From an uncultured Porphyromonadaceae bacterium (GTDB lineage: Bacteria; Bacteroidota; Bacteroidia; Bacteroidales; Muribaculaceae): 59,905 bases of DNA. Where the stretch lies: NCBI GenBank assembly GCA_947175645.1, contig CAMWNP010000017.1, forward strand, positions 1 to 59,905, read 5' to 3'. A model generated the notes under the pieces. That model had not been told where the DNA came from, ran no database searches, and was given only the letters and a program-made list of their open reading frames with translations. Shown here piece after piece: positions 8,328 to 15,966 of this stretch (position 1 is its first letter; each line of letters starts with the position of its first letter). Position numbers and translations under genes: made by a program.

Positions 8328-9314
8328 ATGAACACTAACAAACCATACGTTGTCGGTATCGATATCGGCGGAACAAACACAGTATTCGGCATTGTTGACG
8401 CTCGTGGCGCAGTGATTGCCAGTTCAAGTATCAAAACTGCAAAACACAGTAACATCGAGGATTACATTGATGAACTTTATAATGAACTGACCAAACTTAT
8501 AACCACCCACGATGCAGAAGGCAAAATCCACGGAATAGGAATTGGCGCCCCCAACGCAAACTATTTCACCGGAACTATCGAGGATGGTGTGAACCTTCCC
8601 TGGCCCACTCCAATACCTCTGGCCAAACTGGTTAGCGAGAAATTCGGCATACCCGTGGCTATTACCAACGATGCAAATGCCGCAGCGATAGGTGAAATGA
8701 CCTACGGTGCCGCACGCGGTCTGAAAGATTTCATCATGATCACCCTGGGAACAGGCGTGGGTAGCGGTATTGTTATCAACGGACAGATGGTTTACGGACA
8801 TGACGGCTTCGCAGGAGAACTCGGTCACGTGACTGTAAAACGTAACAACGGACGTTTGTGTGGCTGCGGAAGAACCGGCTGTCTGGAAGCATATTGCTCT
8901 GCAACCGGAGTTGCCCGCACGGCACGCGAATTCCTTGAAGTGCGTAACGAGCCATCAATGCTGCGCAACCTTGATATAGACTCAATTACATCAAAAGATG
9001 TGTATGATGCGGCAATAGCAGGGGATAAACTCGCTCAGGAAATCTTCGAGTATACAGGTGATATCCTCGGAGCCGCGCTTGCTGACTTCACTACTTTCTC
9101 CGCTCCGCAGGCGTTTATCCTCTTCGGTGGACTGGCAAAGAGTGGCGAAATTCTGATGCGTCCGATACGTAATTCCATGGAAAAGAACATGATGCCTCTG
9201 TGGAAAGGTAAGGTCAACCTTCTTCTCTCGGAACTCAAGGAAGCCGATGCCGCTGTTCTCGGTGCTTCAGCACTCGGCTGGGAGGCAAAACCTCAGGAAC
9301 AGCCCCAGCAGTAA
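8328..9314 (+). CDS. ROK-family sugar kinase, probable glucokinase
   Basis: This 328-residue cytoplasmic kinase should phosphorylate glucose or a related hexose with ATP. The phosphate-binding loop is GIDIGGTNT (residues 10-18). The catalytic aspartate lies in ITNDANAAA near residue 121. The ROK zinc site is CGCGRTGCLEAYC, preceded by GELGHVTV (the ExGH sugar-binding motif). There is no N-terminal helix-turn-helix, so it is a kinase and not a ROK repressor. Glucose versus N-acetylmannosamine specificity cannot be decided by eye. It has its own promoter. Confidence 0.88.
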   Translation: MNTNKPYVVGIDIGGTNTVFGIVDARGAVIASSSIKTAKHSNIEDYIDELYNELTKLITTHDAEGKIHGIGIGAPNANYFTGTIEDGVNLPWPTPIPLAKLVSEKFGIPVAITNDANAAAIGEMTYGAARGLKDFIMITLGTGVGSGIVINGQMVYGHDGFAGELGHVTVKRNNGRLCGCGRTGCLEAYCSATGVARTAREFLEVRNEPSMLRNLDIDSITSKDVYDAAIAGDKLAQEIFEYTGDILGAALADFTTFSAPQAFILFGGLAKSGEILMRPIRNSMEKNMMPLWKGKVNLLLSELKEADAAVLGASALGWEAKPQEQPQQ

Positions 9315-9341
9315 TCCCTATATAAAACAAACCTATAATAT

Positions 9342-9374
9342 GGAGGGTGTGTCATTCATTTTGATGCATCCTCC
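9342..9374 (+). terminator. Imperfect hairpin after the ROK kinase gene
   Basis: GGAGG and CCTCC enclose a partly mismatched stem containing GTGTGTCA. It resembles a degraded copy of the stronger GGGTGTGTCA hairpins at 9502-9535 and 42105-42136. Confidence 0.4.
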
Positions 9375-9397
9375 ATTGTTCATAAATGAAACACCGT

Positions 9398-9470
9398 GAC
9401 GGGACAACCCCTGTGTGTGCCGTAGGATTCGAACTCACCACCTGACTTATGACCTATTCTGACCAATATA
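9398..9470 (-). other. tRNA-like 3' fragment (anticodon-loop to T-arm resemblance)
   Basis: Read on the minus strand, this segment contains GGTCATAAGTCAGG followed by GAGTTCGAATCCTAC. These resemble a CAU anticodon loop and a T-arm. The T-stem has one mismatch and no D-arm or matching acceptor stem is visible, so it is not a functional tRNA. It may be a remnant of a tRNA integration site, or chance. Confidence 0.3.
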
Positions 9471-9501
9471 AAAACATATGTATTATTCTTATAAATATAA
9501 A

Positions 9502-9535
9502 AAAGGGTGTGCCGGTTTCTTTTGACACACCCTTT
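9502..9535 (-). terminator. Rho-independent terminator
   Basis: AAAGGGTGTG (9502-9511) pairs perfectly with CACACCCTTT (9526-9535), and on the minus strand a T-run follows. It sits just downstream of the Ala-rich small gene, which it should terminate. Confidence 0.75.
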
Positions 9536-9562
9536 GCGTGAAATATGTTTTATAGGTTTAGA

Positions 9563-9874
9563 TCACTGGAATTTCTGTGCTTTCTCGTGAGCCATGGCTG
9601 CGATTTTTTCTGCCACGTCACCACCTTTTTCAAGAACAGATGAAGCAACGTCTTTAGCCTTTTCTTTAATGGTTTCAACCATTTCGCTGTGTTTTTCCTT
9701 GCATGCGTTGATTTTGGCTTTGGCTGCTGCTTTTGCGGCGTCAATTGCCTGTGCGCTTTTTTCTTTCATTACATCCATCTCATTTTTTGCTGCAAATTCT
9801 GCTGAGTCAACTGAGATTGCTGCTGCGGTTTCTGAAACCTGTGCCGCTGCGTTAGCGATTGTCTGTTTGTTCAT
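9563..9874 (-). CDS. Ala/Lys-rich helical protein of unknown function
   Basis: This 103-residue protein is almost entirely Ala, Lys and Glu and should form one long amphipathic helix or coiled coil. Segments such as AAKAAAKAKINACKEK and VETIKEKAKDVASSV recall LEA-like or apolipoprotein-like repeats. There is no signal peptide or membrane segment. I chose the ATG at 9874 (MNKQTIANAAAQ); the 11 residues upstream look non-coding. It lies 63 bases downstream of the DEAD-box helicase gene on the same strand. I do not recognise a family; a cytoplasmic stress or nucleoid-type role would be a guess. Confidence 0.7.
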   Translation of the reverse strand: MNKQTIANAAAQVSETAAAISVDSAEFAAKNEMDVMKEKSAQAIDAAKAAAKAKINACKEKHSEMVETIKEKAKDVASSVLEKGGDVAEKIAAMAHEKAQKFQ

Positions 9875-9937
9875 AGTCGTAAGTTTTATTGTTTGATAAT
9901 AAAACATCTGCAGAGGTGAAAAGGTTCAGGTCAGGCA

Positions 9938-11257
9938 TCACACCCGTGAGATTTTCACCGATTTATTCTTTATCTTTTCTCCTTTAATCTTCTTCATGAC
10001 TTCGGAGATACGTGCTGACGGAACCGCCACAAGTGCGTGATGGTCCTTGACAATGATTTTACCTATTTCTTCGGCTGTCAGACCCCCTTTCTGAATAAGG
10101 AATCCGAGTATGTCGCCACGTGATAATTTCTCACGTTTGCCGGCACTGAAGTAGAGCGATGCCACCGGTGAGGGTTCGGGCGCGGAGGTGATTTCCGGTG
10201 GATAGAACTGACGGTCGAAACTGATGAAGTCAGGGATATTCTCTCCTTCGGCTGTGATTACGTAGATTGTTCCGTCTGCTTTCACACGTGCTGTGCGTCC
10301 GTTACGGTGCGTCCATGTCTCCTCAGTCAGTGGCAGGTGGTAGTGTACAACTGCTGCAACATCGGCAATGTCAAGTCCTCGGGAGGCCAGATCTGTTGAA
10401 ACAAGCCATGGGGTGGAGCCGTTGTTGAACAGGTCTATGGCCAATTCTCGATCACGTTGTTCCAGACCTCCATGATAGAGTCCTACGGGATATCCGCGTT
10501 TCTTGAGGTTGTTGAACACTCGTTCTGCACTCTCTCTGTGGTTAACGAAAACTATGTATGGGGCATCAGGGGAGAAGGTGGCGAGAAGTTCGGCAAGAGT
10601 AGTCAGTTTGTCGCGCTCCGGTGAAGGCACATCAACTATGCGCATTCGTGAGCGCGGTGCTTCCGTACGTGTGGTGTAGTCAATTGTCACAGCACCTTCC
10701 ATATCTATGAAGTCAGGCATTTCCGTAAGGAGGGTTGCAGATGTCAGTGTGACTGATGAAACTTTACGGGGCATTGCGCGTACAATTTTTTTCATTTCCC
10801 CGTGAAAACCGAGTTCAAGCGATTTGTCATACTCATCCATCACCATGGCCCGGATATCATTGAGCGACAGTGTGCCACGGGTGATGTGGTCAAGCAGACG
10901 TCCGGGAGTTGCCACCGCTATATCAGGCATTGAGCCTTCAATACTGCTGACTTCATCTGACATGGGATGTCCGCCATAAAGAGGGAGAATCTTATAGCCG
11001 GGTGAGACAGAGCGGATAACATCGGCTATCTGTATGACAAGTTCACGTGCCGGGGCTATGACCACTCCCTGAAGTTTACCGCACGGAGTCTGCATCTGAC
11101 GCAGCAGCGCAATGGTGAAGGCTAAGGTCTTGCCCGAGCCGGTAGGCGCGATCAGGAAAAGTTTCTGAGCCTCTGTGGAAAGAACGGCAAGTTGCATGGG
11201 ATTAAGTTCCTCGATGCCGGTTGCCTTTATGTTATTGATAATCTGTTTTTTCTGCAT
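9938..11257 (-). CDS. DEAD-box-type RNA helicase with DEYD motif II
   Basis: This 439-residue RNA-dependent ATPase probably remodels RNA during ribosome assembly or decay. Visible motifs in order are: the Q-motif region (NPMQLAVL), motif I APTGSGKT, Ia PARELVIQI, Ib TPGRLLDH, motif II as MDEYDKS in place of DEAD, motif III SAT, V STDLASRGLD, and VI HRNGRTAR. The C-terminal stretch after residue 370 (GDILGFLIQKGGL, then HHALVAVP) resembles the DbpA-type RNA-binding domain, which targets 23S rRNA in E. coli DbpA. I prefer the ATG at 11257 (MQKKQIINN) over that at 11278, because the helicase fold starts there. Confidence 0.9.
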   Translation of the reverse strand: MQKKQIINNIKATGIEELNPMQLAVLSTEAQKLFLIAPTGSGKTLAFTIALLRQMQTPCGKLQGVVIAPARELVIQIADVIRSVSPGYKILPLYGGHPMSDEVSSIEGSMPDIAVATPGRLLDHITRGTLSLNDIRAMVMDEYDKSLELGFHGEMKKIVRAMPRKVSSVTLTSATLLTEMPDFIDMEGAVTIDYTTRTEAPRSRMRIVDVPSPERDKLTTLAELLATFSPDAPYIVFVNHRESAERVFNNLKKRGYPVGLYHGGLEQRDRELAIDLFNNGSTPWLVSTDLASRGLDIADVAAVVHYHLPLTEETWTHRNGRTARVKADGTIYVITAEGENIPDFISFDRQFYPPEITSAPEPSPVASLYFSAGKREKLSRGDILGFLIQKGGLTAEEIGKIIVKDHHALVAVPSARISEVMKKIKGEKIKNKSVKISRV

Positions 11258-11348
11258 AATTCTGAAATTAGTAGTCAACTGACACTGTCATTGTCCGGCT
11301 GATTATAGCCCGTGGTCTGTGACAGCGCGTGAATCCAATATTATAACA

Positions 11349-12554
11349 TTATTTTTCCAGCGGGAGTTCAATGGTGAAAGTAGTTCCTTTTCCGGGTTCT
11401 GAGTCAAGGACATATATTTTCCCGTTATGATATTGCTCCACTATGCGTCGTGCCAGAGTCAGTCCCAGTCCCCAACCACGTTTTTTTGTTGTGTAGCCGG
11501 GTGAGAACACGTTCTTGAAGTTCTTACGTGATATTCCTTTACCGGTGTCTTTTACATTAATGAAAGCCCACTGCCCGTGACGTGCGGTGGTTACGGTTAT
11601 CGAGCCCTTTCCTTCCATGGCGTCGACGGCATTTTTTATCAGATTTTCCATCACCCATTCAAAAAGAGGTGCGGAAAGCATGGCGGGAAGCGGTTCAGGT
11701 GATATTCGGGCGGTCAGCGATATGCGGTTCGATATCCTGCCGGCCATATATTCGGTGGCGTGGGTGACAAGTGTGTTGAGGTCTACTTTCTCCAGAGTAG
11801 GAGCGGAGCCAATTTTTGAAAAACGTGATGCTATGGTTGACAAACGGTTGACATCCTTATCCATCTCCCTGACATAGTCCGCACTGACACCTTCGGCACG
11901 GAGCACTTCTATCCAACCCATGAGCGAGGATATGGGAGTGCCTAACTGGTGCGCGGTTTCCTTACTCAGCCCCACCCACACCTTGTTCTGTTCCGCACGT
12001 TTGGTCGATGATACGGCATAGTAGACCACACCTATGAAAGTGAGCATGATCAGCAACTGAATATAAGGATAATATGCGAGGCGTTTGAGCAGTTTTGAAT
12101 CCTCATAATAGAGGTGTTGCAGATTATTGGGCGACACAATGATGTGGATGACGTTAGGCCCGTTGCGCAACTTATCCAGTTTCGAGTGCAGAAAGCGGCT
12201 GTTGATGTCCGAAAGGAAACCCCTGTTCATTGAGTCCACCGGTTCAGGGAGATCAAAGTTACGGTGGTCAATGATGACATCCTCGTCATTGACAAGCAGA
12301 ACAGGAATAGTGTGGTTGCGTTCTATTATAGTGAACAGAAACTCCACGTTAGCCACATCCGGATTGTCTGATTCTGACAGGCTGATGATTTCCTTGGTGG
12401 CGTCGGCCCATATCTCCATCCGCTCACGCTCCTGACGTGCAAGGTCATTGACAATGTTGTTTGACACATACAGGAAAAGTCCCACCACCGCCACAGTGGC
12501 GATTAGGAACAGCAGGGTCCAGTATCGTGATATGTCAGGCTTTTTGAGAGTCAT
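11349..12554 (-). CDS. Membrane sensor histidine kinase (orphan)
   Basis: This 401-residue kinase has two membrane helices (about residues 12-30 and 164-182) enclosing a periplasmic sensor region of roughly 130 residues. The phospho-accepting histidine is H202 in KETAHQLGTP. The HATPase domain shows ENLIKNAVDAM (N box), DTGKGIS (G1) and GWGLGLTLARR (G2). No response regulator gene is adjacent, so its partner is elsewhere. I chose the ATG at 12554 because it overlaps the HAD gene by 20 bases and precedes the first membrane helix; upstream in-frame Met codons lie in the HAD gene. The signal sensed is unknown. Confidence 0.9.
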   Translation of the reverse strand: MTLKKPDISRYWTLLFLIATVAVVGLFLYVSNNIVNDLARQERERMEIWADATKEIISLSESDNPDVANVEFLFTIIERNHTIPVLLVNDEDVIIDHRNFDLPEPVDSMNRGFLSDINSRFLHSKLDKLRNGPNVIHIIVSPNNLQHLYYEDSKLLKRLAYYPYIQLLIMLTFIGVVYYAVSSTKRAEQNKVWVGLSKETAHQLGTPISSLMGWIEVLRAEGVSADYVREMDKDVNRLSTIASRFSKIGSAPTLEKVDLNTLVTHATEYMAGRISNRISLTARISPEPLPAMLSAPLFEWVMENLIKNAVDAMEGKGSITVTTARHGQWAFINVKDTGKGISRKNFKNVFSPGYTTKKRGWGLGLTLARRIVEQYHNGKIYVLDSEPGKGTTFTIELPLEK

Positions 12555-13368
12555 AATCAATAAAACGTGCAACGGCATTGTCATTATTGGAACCAATGAC
12601 AAGTGTGGCCTCGGAACGTACATCGGGTAGGGCATTCGCAACGGCTACGGAAAGATCTGCTACTCTCATCATGGGAAGGTCATTGAGATTATCACCGAAA
12701 ACCACGATTCTTTCCGCACCGATATGCTCTGCCAGACGCCTGATGGCCGCTGCCTTGTTTACTCCGGGAGCGAATACTTCAATGAGCGCGGTTTCAGGGT
12801 CAAAAATATCAGGGTATGCTGAAACGGAGCACTGACAATCTTCTTTCAGCCGGCCGGCAATGCTGTGGATCAGTTCTTTGGGCCCTGTACCGAATATCAG
12901 TATTGCCCTGTTTGCCTGCTCCGGAATACCGTTGAGGTGGAATTTCTTCAATGGCAAATGCTTGCGCTGCTCGTAAAATTCTGCTTCTGCTTTATTCAGT
13001 TGCGGAGTGTGGTATACCTGCATGATGTCATCCTCGGGAAGTTCATAGACGAACGGTATGTAGCCCACCTCACGGAATGTGCTTATTATCCTGCTGTATT
13101 CCTCCGGTTCTATCAATACGGGATGGATGTAGCGCTGAGCGTTGAAGTCCCATAAGGCAGCACCGGTCATGACAACGGCCGGAATCCTGACGTGACACTC
13201 TTTGAGGAGCGGCTGCACGGTTGCAGGCGTACGGGCCGTTGCTGCGGTGAACATCACACCACGGTCAGCCAGCGAGGAAAGGATCATTGCGGACTCCTCG
13301 GATACCTCACTATGGCTGTTCAGAAGCGTACCGTCAAGGTCGGAGATATAAACTGTCTTTGACTTCAT
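12535..13368 (-). CDS. Cof-type HAD-IIB phosphatase
   Basis: This 277-residue HAD hydrolase probably dephosphorylates sugar phosphates or flavin/nucleotide phosphates in the cytoplasm. Motif I is ISDLDGTLLNS (nucleophile Asp, residues 8-18), and the C-terminal motif IV is VVFGDNLNDLPM. The large C2-type cap between them is typical of Cof/YbiV proteins. Its stop lies inside the start of the histidine kinase gene, suggesting coupling. A near-consensus promoter ends only four bases before the ATG, so the mRNA may be leaderless. Confidence 0.9.
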   Translation of the reverse strand: MKSKTVYISDLDGTLLNSHSEVSEESAMILSSLADRGVMFTAATARTPATVQPLLKECHVRIPAVVMTGAALWDFNAQRYIHPVLIEPEEYSRIISTFREVGYIPFVYELPEDDIMQVYHTPQLNKAEAEFYEQRKHLPLKKFHLNGIPEQANRAILIFGTGPKELIHSIAGRLKEDCQCSVSAYPDIFDPETALIEVFAPGVNKAAAIRRLAEHIGAERIVVFGDNLNDLPMMRVADLSVAVANALPDVRSEATLVIGSNNDNAVARFIDYDSQKA

Positions 13369-13373
13369 ACTGC

Positions 13374-13403
13374 AAATTTAATTAAAAAAATGTAATTCAG
13401 CAA
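13374..13403 (-). promoter_or_regulatory. Promoter for the HAD gene, possibly leaderless
   Basis: The minus strand shows TTG (13401-13403), 19 bases, then TAAATTTG (13374-13381). Only CAGT separates this from the ATG at 13368, so transcription would start at or next to the start codon. Confidence 0.5.
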
Positions 13404-13546
13404 TGAACCTCCAATGAATATGATGCGGAAGCGGATGTGACCGGCAATTCGGAAGAAATGATATCCATATTTATCGATTTCAGGAAGTTCCTCTCTTTTG
13501 TCTGCAATCTGATCTACTATTTACATCCCAATTTATATCTCCGATT

Positions 13547-13888
13547 TCATGTCACACAGTACGGGATCGTCATGCGGGCGGTGTTGTCGTAGAGGTTCAG
13601 ACCTGACTGGCTCATCCAGTGGTTGCCTATGTGGAGGTGTTCGGTCACGGGAGTGAGGTTATTGGTGCCATCCGCTTTGTAGTCGCAGGGGAGGATATAG
13701 GGGGTGCCTGTAGGATAGAGTCCGGTGCGCTGCACGGTGGCACCCTTGTCATCCACCACTGCCATAACGGAGCCCTGACGGTTGCGCAGACATTGATAGT
13801 GTTCGCCTGAGGTCAGATCGTAGTAGCCGGTGTAGGTGTTCAGACGTAGCCGGTCTACGATATACTTTGTATGTCTGCGTCTATTCAC
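13547..13888 (-). pseudogene. Truncated Rhs core fragment, copy A
   Basis: This is a piece of an Rhs/YD-repeat protein core. It contains GYYDLTSGEHYQ, then RNRQGSVMAVVDDKGA and YDNTARM. It has no ATG start, no toxin tip and no N-terminal region. A frameshift falls just at the conserved ARMxDPxL motif: another frame reads on as DDPVLCDMKSEI before stopping. Its core is about 95% identical to copy B at 16637-16911. The only start available to the open frame is a GTG overlapping the stop of the preceding secreted-protein gene. Probably non-functional, but it could serve as a recombination donor. Confidence 0.8.
13572..13846 (-). repeat. Direct repeat copy A (Rhs core)
   Basis: This 275-base segment aligns without gaps to 16637-16911, with about 14 differences. 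A central block of 168 bases (13623-13790) is identical to 16688-16855. The repeats are in the same orientation, so recombination between them would delete the toxin and immunity-like genes in between. Confidence 0.9.
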
Positions 13889-14478
13889 TTTTCTTTTAAA
13901 TCATCATACAGGCTATACTTTGAATAGTTTACCCTAAACTTAAACTCTTTATATACCTTTGGTTGGCGTGGATTTAGTTTCATGTCACTCTTATTTACCA
14001 CCAGAAACGTATCTTTGTTATGAACAAAAAAACCGCTGAAACTATCAATTTTGTTGTTTCCTGGTTCAATTCCACAGTGATTGTCTCCAATCAAAAAAGA
14101 ATATCGTTTAGGCTTATTATCTTTTAATGATTTGATATATTTTAAAATTTTTCTGAATTCTTTATCTGTAGGTACTTCCAATTGTGGCATTTTTATTGTT
14201 ACATACCTATTGACGGCGTAGAAATATTTACGCGATTTCTCATTTCTATAGGGCAAGGTGTTTTGGACGCTGTCCACTTTAATCCTACTCCCTGAAACGG
14301 TCACATCCGCCGGGAGATCTGCCAACAGACTATCGATATATTTTTCTGTTTTTCCGGCAAGTTCAAATTCATATCTTGAATCAAAATATCGATTGTATTT
14401 ATTGGAAAAACTGCTGCTTATAGTTATTACAGACAAGCATACTGACAATGATAGTAAGAAACCTTTTACGTTATTCAT
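13885..14478 (-). CDS. Secreted protein of unknown function in Rhs island
   Basis: This 197-residue protein starts MNNVKGFLLSLSVCLSVI, a likely Sec signal peptide. The mature part is rich in Lys, Tyr and Asn and contains one conserved-looking pair (NHCGIEPGNNKID). No family is recognised. I chose the ATG at 14478; the frame opens with a GTG two codons earlier. Its base composition is more AT-rich than flanking core genes, consistent with horizontal transfer. It follows the lipoprotein gene by 13 bases and overlaps Rhs fragment A. A periplasmic immunity or orphan accessory role is plausible but unproven. Confidence 0.7.
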   Translation of the reverse strand: MNNVKGFLLSLSVCLSVITISSSFSNKYNRYFDSRYEFELAGKTEKYIDSLLADLPADVTVSGSRIKVDSVQNTLPYRNEKSRKYFYAVNRYVTIKMPQLEVPTDKEFRKILKYIKSLKDNKPKRYSFLIGDNHCGIEPGNNKIDSFSGFFVHNKDTFLVVNKSDMKLNPRQPKVYKEFKFRVNYSKYSLYDDLKEK

Positions 14479-14491
14479 AATCACTCAAATT

Positions 14492-15130
14492 TTAACTTTG
14501 TTTTTCCCTGGATTTTAAATAAACATCCAAACCTTCGTCTTCACTTAGCAGTTCACATCTTCCATCGATTATCCTGAACGTAACATCCCAGTAATCTATA
14601 TATCCTCTCAGTACTACTATTGCTTCTTCTGCTTCTTCTGCTTCTTCTGCTTCTTCTGCTTCTTGTGCAAAATCATGGAAGTTCTCAGGTTTACATTTTG
14701 GGAATGATTCAACTTTAGAAGTTTTCACCATACAATAGTAATCATTGTATGTAAAATATCCCTGATAACTCCATGATATAATATAATCTCCGAAGACAAA
14801 ACGAACAAAGTCATCAGACTGGTAATGAAACATCTCCATCATAATGGGATGTTCCGGCCCTTTATCTATAGTGTTAGTCACTTTCAATGATTTTAGTAAC
14901 GCCTCTAAAAACATGCCATGTCCGCTCAGGTTTAATTCCGGAAGTTGTAGATTATTTGAATGTTTAACTTCGTCTGAGTTGCCCTTAATTGAACTTGTAT
15001 CTGATTTTTCAATTGGAGTTTTATTTTCAATTGGAGTTTTATTATTGTTATTTGAACATGCGAGAAAATTTAAACAAAGACTGCATAACAGCATCTTTAA
15101 AAGTTGGTTTGTAAATGCTTTCATATTCAT
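14492..15130 (-). CDS. Lipoprotein with EEA tandem repeat, Rhs island
   Basis: This 212-residue protein has a lipobox signal peptide (LCLNFLACSNNNN; Cys near residue 25) and should be a lipoprotein. A duplicated KTPIEN segment follows the lipobox, encoded by an 18-base tandem repeat. Near residue 157 there is a run of EEA units encoded by a 9-base tandem repeat. No known domain is recognised. The start codon overlaps the stop of a decayed Rhs fragment, so it seems to have been placed behind an earlier Rhs gene, where immunity genes normally sit. AT-rich relative to the core genome. Confidence 0.75.
   Translation of the reverse strand: MNMKAFTNQLLKMLLCSLCLNFLACSNNNNKTPIENKTPIEKSDTSSIKGNSDEVKHSNNLQLPELNLSGHGMFLEALLKSLKVTNTIDKGPEHPIMMEMFHYQSDDFVRFVFGDYIISWSYQGYFTYNDYYCMVKTSKVESFPKCKPENFHDFAQEAEEAEEAEEAEEAIVVLRGYIDYWDVTFRIIDGRCELLSEDEGLDVYLKSREKQS
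14621..14665. repeat. 9-base in-frame tandem repeat
   Basis: Four copies of TGCTTCTTC plus one TGCTTCTTG encode EEA units in the lipoprotein. The unit is a multiple of three, so slippage would change the length of the acidic run without shifting the frame. Confidence 0.9.
15006..15041. repeat. 18-base tandem duplication
   Basis: Two perfect copies of an 18-base unit (TTTTCAATTGGAGTTTTA) duplicate the KTPIEN segment just after the lipobox cysteine of the lipoprotein. Confidence 0.9.
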
Positions 15131-15276
15131 TTGGAATTAACCCTGTTGGTGGTGATGAGTTTGCTGAAAGTGTGGGTGCATTTCAGCAATGTGCCGTCAG
15201 GAGAGTACACGTTGTTTATGATGTTTCCCTCAACATTACTCCGTATGACCGACTCCGATCCATTTGCCACTCCTCA
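15127..15276 (-). pseudogene. Decayed Rhs remnant preceding the lipoprotein gene
   Basis: The open frame without a start codon reads through SVIRSNVEGNIINNVYSP and DGTLLKCTHTF before stopping at 15127-15129. The VYSPDGTLLK stretch is typical of YD/Rhs repeats in Bacteroidota. The stop overlaps the ATG of the lipoprotein gene. It looks like the residue of an older Rhs gene that once lay upstream. Confidence 0.6.
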
Positions 15277-15385
15277 GACCCTCAAAACGAACCTCCGCTG
15301 CGTAGCGTTTATGCCTGTTCTCTGCATTACAACAAATATTGCCGAGCATCATCAGCACACCAAAAAGGGTTATATATTTCTTCAT
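15236..15385 (-). CDS. Small putative secreted peptide (49 aa)
   Basis: The ORF starts MKKYITLFGVLMMLGNICCNA, which looks like a signal peptide with possible cleavage after NA, and ends SGKWIGVGHTE. It overlaps the decayed Rhs frame. It may be the real N-terminus of the lost Rhs gene, separated by a frameshift, or a stand-alone small secreted peptide. It is 17 bases upstream of nothing obvious on its own strand other than the Rhs remnant, so a remnant is the likelier reading. Confidence 0.4.
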   Translation of the reverse strand: MKKYITLFGVLMMLGNICCNAENRHKRYAAEVRFEGLRSGKWIGVGHTE

Positions 15386-15402
15386 GCTTAAAAATTTTAT
15401 AG

Positions 15403-15948
15403 TCAATACAACCCTAGGAAATTCGCTTCAACCTCCTCAAGAAACAGTTTAATGAAATCTTGCATTTCAGAAGTGGTGTCAAGTGATTGAATTTTATTCT
15501 TTAACTTTTCATATTCCAGCATGTCATACTGATTATCTACATCAAATGCATAACCTACTGAACTAGCGAATCTTTCGGTTTTATCCGGATTCAATCTCAG
15601 ATATTCCAACACGAGTAACGGATTAGAATCCAATATTTTCGCCGAGTACTCCGACATCCCTTCCGACAGTGCAGCATCGCTCTTTTCCAGTATTCTGAAA
15701 TAAAGCATTATATTGAATGCGTTGGCAATATCACTATTACGGCGCTGGCAGATCTCATCAAACATATCGAATGTGGCATAATCATCACTTGGGCTAAACA
15801 AACCCTCATAAACTAACCGCGCGGTTTCATTAACCTCTCCGGATTGAAGATATTTCTGCTGCTCCGACACAGAAAAATCATCCCAATAGGGGTTAGCCAT
15901 GCATAATGCCGGGATTAACGAAAGAAGCATAAACATAATAGTATACAT
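15403..15948 (-). CDS. Secreted protein, candidate immunity to the Rhs tip
   Basis: This 181-residue protein starts MYTIMFMLLSLIPALCMA, a likely Sec signal peptide, placing it in the periplasm. The mature part is acidic, Glu/Asp/Leu-rich and probably all-helical (for example EYLRLNPDKTERFAS and FIKLFLEEVEANF). No family is recognised. It begins 18 bases after the stop of the short Rhs gene with the L,D-transpeptidase-like tip, the classic place for an immunity gene. A periplasmic location matches a toxin that would act on peptidoglycan. The immunity role is inferred from position and localisation only. Confidence 0.7.
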   Translation of the reverse strand: MYTIMFMLLSLIPALCMANPYWDDFSVSEQQKYLQSGEVNETARLVYEGLFSPSDDYATFDMFDEICQRRNSDIANAFNIMLYFRILEKSDAALSEGMSEYSAKILDSNPLLVLEYLRLNPDKTERFASSVGYAFDVDNQYDMLEYEKLKNKIQSLDTTSEMQDFIKLFLEEVEANFLGLY

Positions 15949-15966
15949 AATTTTGTAAATTATACG

